Origin: Juglans regia
Lineage: Eukaryota > Streptophyta > Magnoliopsida > Fagales > Juglandaceae
Direction of reading: 5' to 3'
DNA length: 64,000 nucleotides
NCBI RefSeq assembly: GCF_001411555.2
Contig: NC_049914.1
Coordinates: 9,562,273 to 9,626,272 of the forward strand
In this document: positions 24,201 to 34,636 of the stretch, one piece after another
Layout: every line of letters begins with the position of its first letter
Position numbering within the stretch: the first letter of the stretch is position 1
The notes under the pieces: model-generated
Told to the model about the DNA's origin: nothing
Seen by the model: only the letters and a program-made list of their open reading frames with translations
Databases searched by the model: none
Made by a program: the position numbers and the translations under genes

Positions 24201-27200
24201 ACAAATGCCATTCCCATCCGTCAACAACGTTTTTGAATAAAGTCGCAATCGAGAAATCTCCAATACACTCCTCAATTGCCTCAACTACCTTTTATCCCAT
24301 ATTAGTAACACTCTGCCTGAGGCTCCCAAAGAGGCCAAATAAGACCAACCCACATACAAGCACCACCATAAACTCCGCACAATTCTTCTATCAATGAATC
24401 GCAACTTTGTTTTTGGAAAACACACCCCATCACCCTTCCACATCCACAATAATGATTTGATATGAAGGCGTTTATTGCGATCATTGAGCTCCCCTCACAT
24501 TCCAAGATAAAATCTTAGGCTTCATATAAACATAGATTGCCTTTCCCTTTCGATCTATCCCTTCCACTACTTCCTTCTTTCAAATCATAATTGATGGAAC
24601 AAGTTAGCCTTTTAAGTTCCCTATCCCGCTTTGTGGCTAACTTCGAACGGCTATCTTCAATTGCCATGAGTAGGGCCGCAAATTGTTCTTCGTAACCTCC
24701 AAAAGAAACCCTAATAATAGCTTGTAACTCCTCCATCTTCTTGAAAACCCAATTTGACGAACAACTTCCATATTTTGAACTCGGAGGGAGTGTACACAGA
24801 GGAGTTAGAATGACCCCCCCCCCCCCAGCACAATCATTATCAAACAGAGCCAATTCCGAGCCACATTAAATCTGGTTCACCTCTAGGTGCCACCAAAGTT
24901 TCAGAAAGTCTCAGATTTTCGAAAGAGTTGCAATCCCCAAACTTATTCCTATCAAAACCCCCCATCTCTAGGGTTGGAGTGCCTAACAGAGACCCCATAA
25001 ACGAAAGGCCACGCTACGACGAGTCTGACTGCACAAGAGAAACAACGGGGCCTCTGACCACCTTGTGCGACTGAGTTTGTGCAAGCTCCAGCTCCAGCGC
25101 ACACGACGGCCACAGGAAATCAACACTCGAAGGCCCATCCTCTACCAACTTGCCATCCTCAATAACCTCCCATCGAAGTGATTGTACCAGCTCACTATGG
25201 TGGTCGCAGCGACCAGCGAATCTTTCTGTGCCGGTGTGGAGTCCGGCAAGATACTTATTGACACCGCAAAAGGATGACTCAAAGCCTGGACCGAAATATC
25301 GGCGGGCTCCCGGTTCATTGCCCTCCAGACCTTCTTTGGGCCTAAAGCCTGGCCCAGCCCAGGACCCTTCACCAGCCTAGACTACACTGCATTACCCCTC
25401 CTTGCTCTAAAGCCCATCTCCCAGTCCAAGCCCAAGTTCGAATACCTTTGGTTCGAAACTGGAGGCCTTCCCCTCCCTTCATTAGAGCTCGAATCATGGC
25501 CCAGACCCGTTTGCATTACTTCCTTCCCCTTAACACAGAAGGCAGAGAATTTCTTCCAATAAAAACCCTACTTTTTCCTGCATATCAACTAACACCCGCA
25601 TCATTTTTTCCTCATTTGGCCCCGACATCTCGCTACCATCTCCCCTGCTCCCCTGCACAACCTCTGAGATGGACACGCTTGGCAACGCTGCATTTGCGGC
25701 TCGAGGCAGTACCCTCTGCGCTTGGAGCACCTCATTGTACGACCATGGGCAGTCTACTGTCGACAATGGAGCACCTTCGTCTCCTCCATCCACCTTTGAC
25801 TTGCCTGCCTGGGTAGGCCACGAAAGATCATGAGCCACTCTGTTTCTCACACTCGAAACAGGGGAAGGATAAGTGAGCTCCTTCAAGGTGTCTCCGAAGT
25901 TCCTCCACCCCTCCCCCATCCTCCCTTCCGGCACCACTATCAGGCCTCTCCTCTTTTCGTGTCCAAACTCTGAAAGAGAGAGGAACCTGCCATTGTGATT
26001 GCAGCCCCTATGCACCACTAACACTAGGTTTCCTTTTCTACGAGTTCTAAGGAACTCAAAAGAACCCAATGATGCTACACATTCCCTCACCATAGAACTC
26101 AACCACCCCAGAGCTTCATGATCCAAGGAAATGTATTTAACCACACAACGACTACTCTCTGCTATTCTCCACCGCCTTTCATTTTCCTTTCTGAACGCAA
26201 ATAACTTCTGATCAATAAAAACCTCTCTGCACAGCCCCCATTGAGGCCAACCAACACCGCAACCCAAACTGAAATAACACGCTAATCTCCACAGGGAATT
26301 ATTGCCATTAATGAACCATCACCATTGGCAAAACACCAACGGAACAAAAGTGTACGGAGAGAATACTTTAGGAGAGAAAAAAAAAAATGCTACATAACAA
26401 TGGAAAATATAATTCGATTATAATTAGCTGATTGGTTATTATCAAGCTGGTTACAAATAACTTTTGGATTTGCACTGTCATTTTTCAACCTGTTAGTGCA
26501 TTTTGTAGATCATGCTTTGCCCGATTTAGATACATAATTCAGATGAGATGAGATATGTTAAATAGTAGTGAGATTTTTTTAGTTAAGATGAGATGATATA
26601 GTTTTAACTTTTTGAGATTTGAAAAAGTTGGGGGTCCCACCGTATTTGTAGAGTACTCAAATCCTTGAGATTTTGCACTGTTCACATACTGTCCATGCAC
26701 TGTTCACGTACGGTTGTACTGTTCATTTACTGTTTTGAACTGTTCACTGTTTATTTAAGTGGATGTTTTCAAAACTTAGAGATGAAATACAATGTTTGGA
26801 TTGGCAAAACTCTGGAACTGTACAGCCCAGATAAGATACAGATGAGATGCTTTGGTCATCCAAACCGGGCCTTAAGGAAACACATTTGAAATTTAGTTTT
26901 GCTATTTGACTTCTGAGGTTATGGAACAAAGAATATTTTGGTGTTCTCTACTAGTTATCCAAACAGATTATGATATGGAAAGGGTGAATTCAATCATTTA
27001 ATCTATAATATAACACCCCTCATGTATGGGTAGACTTCATGTAATAAGTGGATCCGACATGGTTCAATTTTTTTTACAAGTAATATAAAATTTATTGAAA
27101 CTAGTAAATAGGTATAGCCCAAGTACACGGGAAGTATACAAACAACAAATACCTAATTACAAGTTAGGAACTAGAAAGTGATAGAAGAAAATCATGTAAG

Positions 27201-30200
27201 CTGGCTCCATTAAAAACACTGGCAGAAGGCCAAAGAAATAAAGTATGGAAGAAGAAACTTTTAAGCTCATCCAGAGAACATTCCCTATCTTCAATGCTTT
27301 GAACGTTCCCTTTATGATACATAAAGGAATCCTTCTCCATACATCCGCTGTATGGGAATTGCCTCGAATCCTTTGCCAACAAGCGAACAAATCTACCACC
27401 CTCTTAGGCATTACCCATGCAATTCCAGTCTTGTTAAAAATCTCCACCCATAACATCCTTGCCACCTCACGGTAAAGTACAAGATGATCCACCTCACGGT
27501 GCAAACTTGAGACCATTGCTCTAATATCATTTAACCAATTGTCCCAAATGTTAATTTGATAGAAAGAGTGGAATTTAATTATTTAATTCATATCATAACA
27601 AAAATTATTTCAAATTATTTGTGTTTGTTTGCTCTCCTCTGTTTCTTCATTATGCAGGTATTACTTGTTCTATGACATCAACATCAATGTTTTGTCCATT
27701 AAAAATGTTTTGTTCTATGCACGTTAATAAAATCTTGCCAGTGACCCATAGTGTAGAGTGGAGTGTATTTACTTTCTTTATATGCTTGGGAAGACAGTGG
27801 GCTTAGCTTCACATTTTTATCAATTTGTGTTTCTGTATATCAAGAAGTCATGCTTTGTAGCGAAAACTTATATTTTGTACTGCAGTTCTGTTATCCTTGT
27901 TCGTCTCTGACCTGTAACCCATGGTCTTGAACCCTCTCTCTGCTCTGAAAATATCCTTCAGAGCAAAAAAGGATAACAGTAAATTTACTTCAATACAAGT
28001 ACCTCTATAGTCATTCACTTGTAGCACACTATCGTAAATGGTGTATAAGATCATTCTCCAGTTAATTTGATTGTAGTTGAGATTTAGGGTGGTTATAAAT
28101 GGATGGATAAATCTTCTTGCAGCCCCCCATGCAGAGGCCCTGTGCACGCTGCAGCATTGGAATTATGCTATGTGGGTGGTATTAAAAAAGTTGACAAAAG
28201 CCTGCTGTCTCTTGCTTTTTTGCCCATCCTGATTCACAAAAGACTTTTGCGATTTCCCCAACCTTGTGACTCTGCTTCAAGAAACTGCCCGACTTTTTTT
28301 TCCCTTTCCTCATCCTCATGACCTGCTTCAGCAATCTAAGAGCCATTTCCAAAGAGATGATCAAAATTAGTCGTATCTATAGTGAATTTCAGATTCGTTC
28401 CAAACCAAATTGATAGGTCCCAGTCAGAGATTACAAACAATAATATGTATTTTACTGAACTACCTCCCTCGGATGGAAGTCAAAAGATAGAAAATAGATC
28501 ATTCTCCACTTGGGGTGTGGAGGAACCCACGGTACAATTAGTTTGCAATTACTAGACAATTGACCAGTTTTCTAGACACCCAAATTACTTGTACTACAAC
28601 CCCACATAACTGCCACACAACTGCTATACACCTATTTAGTTGCCATGTATATACAGTCACACAGATGATGATAGTTAATATAATAACTGCTATTCTACAA
28701 AATAACTGCTGTACACAATCTTAGACATGCAAATAACTGTCCCCCCATTACACAATTACTTCTATTCTCCACACGTCCACACATATCCGGAAGCTTTGGG
28801 GTCTAACACAAATCTAAAGACAAACAGTTGTTTTCAGATTCTCAGATTCGTCCCACAAAGCTGAAATTAGTCAGATGTAATGGTAAGAAGCCACATGGTG
28901 AGACCAAGCACTCTGAACTCATTTTCCTTTTGTTCTGATTTTCTCTTCTCCCTCGCCAAATCTTTAGACTTCAAGTCAAGCACAGATGGGTGTTACCCCA
29001 GATTCTCATAAATTCATCAAGAAAGTAGTGTCGCCATTGAAGCTTGACAAAGTAAAACTACTTGCATGATAATAGAGAGAATGTATTCAAGCAAAAGAAA
29101 AAGATAATTTTAGACTGATAGTTTGGTGTGAAAGATGCTGTGGAAGTGAGCGAAAATGGTCAATCTTTATCTGAAAAATGGAGAAGGGTGGCTGAATTGG
29201 TCTGACAATGACGGCTTACTTCTTTTCTCTTGAGTTTTTCTTTTTTAAGTCAAACTTATTGCTGACGGCAGGGTGTGACCCGAGCTTGTATGCCCAGGGC
29301 CTGCATGTAGTAGAACTGTGAATGGATTTGGAGACTTTGTACTTGGGCCCTAAAAGTTTATTATTAGTATTCTTATTATTATTGGTGTTATCAATGCTAT
29401 TATGCTCGTCGCCATTGTTGGTTCTTTTATTCTTCTCTTTTGGAGTGACCATGTGACAATGTTCATCATACTTGACAGCACTCTTTGCATATTTTTGACA
29501 CTCCCCCTTTCAGATCAACAATAAGATTTTAACATCTTGTTGTAATAACCGTTTATGATTATTTACAGGATTGACATCCAAACCAATACTTGGCGCTTTC
29601 AATCCCTCTTTCGTGTAAGAGTCCTTCCAAGGATGAAATGTTACATTCTAACATCTATTGGATGAACAATGTCATGATTTTTTTTTCCTTTTTTCATCCT
29701 TGAATTCAGTATCTTCTTGAGGAAGTTGCACTGGAGCCCAAACGATTGAATAAAATTCCCGTGCAGGTCAGTCATCGATGCTGTCCTTTCTGATCTTACA
29801 TGCTGATACTTAATCAAAAGATCGTCATGCTGATAATTTTTCATTTTGTGTCAGTGAGCTTTAATCAGACAAGATAAAATACAGATTGTGGAACCATTAT
29901 CCTATCACTATCTGTAGCATGTGTTTCCTTAATGTTTGTCCATCCATCTTATCTCAGGCCCAGAGAGATCTGTGTCTTTTACTGTCAAGGTTCATAATTT
30001 TCTACAATTCAGGTAGGCGTTACCATGCAGGAAATGTATCTTTAACAAATCAGTGCATACTTCTTTATAACATTGCTTGATCTATGCAGTTGACGAGCCT
30101 CTTTTTGTTTTTGGGTAAGTTACAGTTGACAAGCTTGAAAGCTTCTTAAAGCAATTTCCTGTTTTTCCAAATGCTCTCTTGGTTGGTGGTGCAGCAGACA

Positions 30201-31246
30201 TCTTTGTTATTGAACTTACAGATCAGGTTAATCTGATAGATCATCTTTACTGCATATATCTCAAAAAATTTTAGAAATTAACTGTATGGTAGAAAAAGAA
30301 CTTCATGCACATATCATCATTTTAATCTAGTGTTAGATTATTCTTTTTGTCAGCTTCAAAAGTTGAAGGTGGAACCAGTACTGCTCCATTACCTTTCACA
30401 CATTGGGGTTCTCCAGGGTATTTTTTTAACCATCTACGAGATCCAAGATATTTTGCATTTGACATATTTTTGCAATTTTTATGATCAATTAATCTTTGCA
30501 GGCTTGGAACTAAGAATGACCACAAGTACAAGGTTCAAGACTTGTTTATATAGCTTCACATCGCCCGGTGGTCCAATGTATACTACAAGATCTGTTCGTC
30601 ATGCTGCCTGGAATGCACTAGATTTGCTTTTTCCGGTGAGTTATATCTTCCTAAATTAACTAGCCCAATGGTTCAGAAACTTCAAAATTGCAAAGCTATT
30701 AGTGAAAGAACTTGTATTTGCATAAAGCTCATGACGAGTTCATTATAATTGTAAGTAAATCTTTTTTATCCACAGTAATATACTGCTTAAAGATGATTTG
30801 ACTTAATTAAAGAGCGTTAGCGGGTGGGAGGGGGGAGGAGGAGGATTATAAATTACCAAGCAGTATCTATCTGTGTGGGTTGTCACTCCACATTTAGTAA
30901 GACTATTATATAGGCCGATTTGTGTTGTTAGAATTTAGTCACAAACTTACCTGAAAAAGGAATTTAGTAGCAAACTTGAAGATGTCAGTCAGCACATTTT
31001 ATGGACCTTCCCCTATGATGCTTTTATATTTTGTCTAAGGATTGTTCTGAAATAACATTTAACATTGTGGTACAGGTTGGGCGCTACCCTCGGCATCTTA
31101 TAAGCCTATTTTTTCGACTGCTATATCCATGGTATTGGCCCTCTTCTTGTTGGAACTTTGTGATCTCTTGCATAAAGGCGATACTGTATTCTCTGTTAAG
31201 AATGATCTTTTCTAGTTGGGAGAAGGTGAAAAGGCCAAAAGAATAA
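18297..31246 (+). CDS. Conserved plant protein of unknown function (359 aa)
   Basis: Eleven exons: 18297-18383, 18760-18844, 19146-19342, 20714-20796, 29569-29614, 29710-29766, 29958-30012, 30126-30226, 30354-30417, 30502-30635 and 31076-31246. All use GT-AG and total 1080 nt in one frame. It begins [20 protein letters not shown] and includes [87 protein letters not shown] and [17 protein letters not shown]. The C-terminal 40 residues are hydrophobic and aromatic ([20 protein letters not shown]), ending in a basic tail, so a membrane-associated C-terminus is possible. I recognise the sequence as widely conserved in plants but cannot name a family or function; an all-helical scaffold is a guess. 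Intron 4 is about 8.8 kb and filled by LINE sequence. Confidence 0.88.
19921..20305 (+). mobile_element. TRIM (miniature LTR) retrotransposon in intron 3
   Basis: A 5' LTR of about 111 bp (19921-20031, TGTGATACC...GCGTTACA) is followed by a primer-binding-like TGACATCAGAGCC (20034-20046), close to the tRNA-Met complement TGGTATCAGAGC. A short non-coding body follows, then a purine tract (20121-20133, AAGGGGGATAGAT) and a 3' LTR of about 172 bp (20134-20305, TGTGATATC...GGTGTCACA). Flanks TTTTA and TCTTA match at 4 of 5. No protein is encoded, as is typical of TRIMs. Confidence 0.8.
20358..20404. repeat. Compound (GT)n-(T)n-(G)n tract
   Basis: GT repeats, then about 12 T, then about 16 G. Confidence 0.9.
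20817..26390 (-). mobile_element. Near-complete but decayed L1-type LINE, antisense in intron 4
   Basis: Read leftward from 26270: an ORF1-like region (26267-25530) comes first, then a linker (24853-24515). The apurinic endonuclease domain follows (about 24400-23850, with [17 protein letters not shown] and [19 protein letters not shown]). The reverse transcriptase (about 23340-22250) shows [45 protein letters not shown] and [12 protein letters not shown], the last a change from the usual FADD. The zinc-binding tail (21720-21355) and the last segment (21100-20915) follow, then the poly-A end seen as T-rich sequence at 20816-20827. Many frameshifts and stops make it inactive. It lies in the orientation opposite to its host gene, where it should be spliced out. 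Confidence 0.92.
24812..24827. repeat. Poly-C tract inside the LINE
   Basis: About 14 consecutive C between the ORF1-like and endonuclease regions. Confidence 0.9.
26529..26871. repeat. MITE-related element with ACTGTTCA array
   Basis: Begins with GATGAGATGAG-type sequence and ends TCCAAACCGGGCC followed by TTA (26872-26874). Between them (26677-26755) are about seven degenerate copies of ACTGTTCAC. The left end is uncertain. Confidence 0.6.
27067..27516 (-). mobile_element. LINE 3' fragment, antisense in intron 4
   Basis: Encodes [40 protein letters not shown] and PLCIIKG, matching the last part of the same LINE family as 12290-12880. It ends in the shared tail 'agtatacaaacaac...' and a T-rich (poly-A) stretch at 27067-27076. 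Confidence 0.85.
27520..29568 (+). other. Remaining intron 4 sequence
   Basis: No coding or transposon signature recognised. A loosely repetitive 'taactgctat' stretch lies at 28600-28745. Confidence 0.4.
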
Positions 31247-32101
31247 TACTTAAGGACAGCCAGAGGCAGAGTCTCGTGTAAAGTCAAAAACTTAAAAATC
31301 ACTTTGAAAGTTTACAAATGTGTAGCACTTAGCATATCAAATTAGTTTGTGTATCATATGTGCCCGCTTTTGTTTTCCTCATTAGCCTCTCACATTTTAA
31401 TTCCTTGAGGGGTATTCAACTATTCAATCATACGGATGTTTCTTTTTGTATCTTCGTACCTGGATCCTATTGAAAGTTCGTAGTGTCTTTTTGGAACATC
31501 AGGGCTCATTCTTATACTCTGCTGTTTTGGGACATCACAAAGCATTTCTCTTTATTTATTATTTTCTCCTTTTTCCTTTTTCTCTGTTAAATGTTTTCTG
31601 ACCGTGCCTTGGTAATAATTGCTCGGTAATGTAATACCTTTGATTGAACAAGCGAGAAATGAAACAATAGTGGAAGCAGGAATTAATAATAATGGAGCAT
31701 CCAAACCAGATTGTAATTCGTATTGTGGGCCAATCATTTCTATAAAATCAATGTTGTTTTTCCTCATGGTTTGGCCAGGCTTTGAAAGGTTTAAGCATAT
31801 CTAGATGTTATAACAAACTCCATGAACGTTAGGTTGTGTTTATATGTCCATCACATGAATTGAGCGTGATATACCGATGGCATCTCACACTCGGAGCTGG
31901 TTATGGTGGTGGTGGCAATAGGAGAGATGTCGTTTTGGAGGAATCAACACGTGTTTGATAAGGTTTTGTCTGCAATACGTGGGAAAAATTATAAGTAACA
32001 ATTGACTGAGAGTTTAGTGATAGGAGGTTGGGGGGAAAGGAAAGTAGGGCAGATCAAAATAATCGACGGAAGAACATGTTTGATTGACTAAATGTTCCTG
32101 G
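31247..32101. other. 3' flank of the 359-aa protein gene
   Basis: Probable 3' UTR and intergenic sequence. Nothing else recognised. Confidence 0.4.
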
Positions 32102-32109
32102 TTGAAAAT

Positions 32110-33003
32110 TAGGGTTGTACACGAAATCGGCAAACCGACCGGGGACCAACCCAAACCGGCCGTTGGAGCTCAGAATCGATAGAAATCGACAGTGAACTGG
32201 TTAGCTAGCAGTGGAATTTTAACAAAATCAACGTCAGCCGGTTCAGTCCCAATTTGAATCATGAAAAAATCGATGAACCGGCCGACGTTAGCAACCCCTT
32301 TTGTTATATATAAATATAAATATATATATATATATGACATTCTAAAACAACGTAAGTGAAACGGCATCGATTTTCTTGTATTTAAAAAAAATAAAAATTA
32401 AAGGAGAATGGTGTCGTTTGGCATCATTGTTTCATCCCAAGGCTTATTCAAAAAGGGTGTGCCCCTTCTTCTTTTCTCATTTGAGCCCCCAACCCTCATT
32501 TCATCCTTGATCTCCAACTTTAGCCTTGCACAGCCCTCCTCTCCAGTGGCTACGACAGTGACGTCTGCAGCGATAGCAATAGTGGCCGAGCCTCCATGAC
32601 GTCCATGTCAAATGACGCATCCCACTCCAGACTCACTGGTCTTTTCAGTTTTCACTCCAAAAAAATTATTTTAAGGTTTGATTTTTAGTTAATAGTTTCA
32701 CTCCAGAGGGTGGCATCATGATTTGTATTTTGTGGTATCTTATTTTGTCTAGTGTTAATTCTATTTTCTTGATTTTGTTGTGGGATTGAATGGCTACTTC
32801 AGGATTGTTGGATATTTTTGAATTTGGTGGTAAAATTGCAAGAACTAATTTCCAACAAACTGACAAATCGACCGTGAGACGACCGGCAACCGAAACTAAC
32901 AGTTTTACCCCTTATACGACCGATTTTCTTCTCCAAAATACCAACTTCGATCAGTTTCAGTTTTTGTAAAGAACCAAACCGGGAGGTCGATTTTTCACCC
33001 CTA
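32110..33003. mobile_element. Non-autonomous hAT-like element with perfect target duplication
   Basis: The 894-bp element begins TAGGGTTGTACACGAAATCGG and ends TCGATTTTTCACCCCTA, its inverse. A perfect 8-bp direct repeat TTGAAAAT flanks it (32102-32109, 33004-33011), the hAT hallmark. Subterminal CCGGCC/GGCCG and AACCGG motifs are repeated. No transposase is encoded. The intact target duplication argues for a fairly recent insertion. Confidence 0.88.
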
Positions 33004-33011
33004 TTGAAAAT

Positions 33012-34636
33012 AATGAAATCATTGTATCATGAAAATCTCTGTAGCTCAAAACATATGCGATATTGCCGTTTCTTCCTCCAAGCGATATTGCCGTTATCCA
33101 ACATGAAACGACACTCAAATAAGTTGAACTAAATACAAAGTGAGATGTTTTCACCTTGGTCCAACATGACAAAACAAACCAACAGGAACCTCATTTACCA
33201 AAAGAAAAACAAGGAACTCTTAGATCAGAATTGAACAGGATTTTCCATTCAGAAAAAAAATATGAAACAAGAAGCAAATGTGGAACGCTGTCTCTCGTGA
33301 CAGAACACAAGCAAGCAAACGTAGCACAAACTTTGCGAACTCATGGTGCAAATATAGCCTGGCAATTCTAAATTTTCCGAGGTACCATATGGTTCTAAAC
33401 ACAACTCTGCAGTAATTACAAGGTCTCGAACATATTCTGCAGTAACTAGAAGGTATAGACGAAGCCGTGAGTATCAAGCATCAACAGCGAAGCAATAGAC
33501 CTTGCTCACACGGCAAGTCCCTGGGTTCACAGATGTCATTCCCTCTCATAAAACCAGCCATCAATTGGCCAACAGGAACAAGAAACTAGATTTGTACTAT
33601 GCTCTAATATGCACAAAATTGATCAGAGGCGATTGATTCCCTTCACCATCATGCCGCAAATTATTAATCTTTTTCAGATAAAGTAGAAACAGAAATGACT
33701 CTGAATCCCATGTCAATTTGAACAGAGCTTATTACTTCAAAACTGTTTACTTCCCAGAGTTTGGCAAAGTTATCTTCAACGAAGAAGGCATATACAAAAA
33801 CTCCTTGCACAGACAAAGAAGCCTTAGTGATTCTGAACATCAGTGCTGTTCACTCATGCAATTCTTAAAAGTTCACCCAGGTTCCATACATATGTCGAAC
33901 CTGCTGCTTATGTATTGACACCCATGTCTCCCACCAACACGGCATCAAGTTGAACAGAAGCAACTGGATTCCACATGATCCACTATGATACATTAAAGAT
34001 CCATACTAATAAACACGGGAACTAACACTTCACTGAGCCAAAATATAAAGGACACATAACTCTACCACACAAAAACCTTCACATCTAAATCAACTTCATC
34101 ATATGAACATGGGATAAAACTATAACAGTTATAAGAGAGCAGGGAAAATATAGAGATCTACCTCAATTTGAAGTCGGTTTTATGATGCAGTCACAGTTGC
34201 AGCTGTGGGTGATTTCAGCAAGGCTCAATTCTCCCACACTGCAGCCACAGTTTTCTTTGCATATGAAGTAACCAGAGAGAAAATAGCTTCGCTTCCAAAC
34301 TCCGATTCGTTGAATGAAGAAAAGGAAGGGACTAAATATGCTAACAAACCAAAAGTATCAGTTCAGATTACACACTGACAGCTGTCCGTCAACCCAAATA
34401 ATTTATATTAAGTCAAGGGAGCAACTGACATTAAACGCCCACACTCCTTAGAACAAAGATCTAACAGTTCTCTCTACGGTAGTTTTTCCTCTTCTCTCTA
34501 AGCAGGATTTTGGTAGACAAACAAAATAGAAGAGGTTGCATCACCAAACAGGAAATTTCCACAGAAGACTGTTCTTGTTTTGACAAGTATTTCCACAGAA
34601 GTGTAAAAACCAATCAATAAAACATGACAAACGCCT
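33012..34636. other. Intergenic sequence and ALY 3' UTR
   Basis: No gene recognised to about 34490. The segment next to 34637 should be the 3' UTR of the ALY gene on the minus strand. Confidence 0.4.

Noticed and set aside
25530..26267. 245-aa open frame as a host gene
   Set aside because: It is the ORF1-like part of the antisense LINE, followed in order by its endonuclease and reverse-transcriptase regions.
29216..29452. 78-aa minus-strand frame with [20 protein letters not shown]
   Set aside because: The stretch looks protein-like, but I recognise no family, it lies in an intron and the N-terminal part is Asn-rich low complexity; not enough support.
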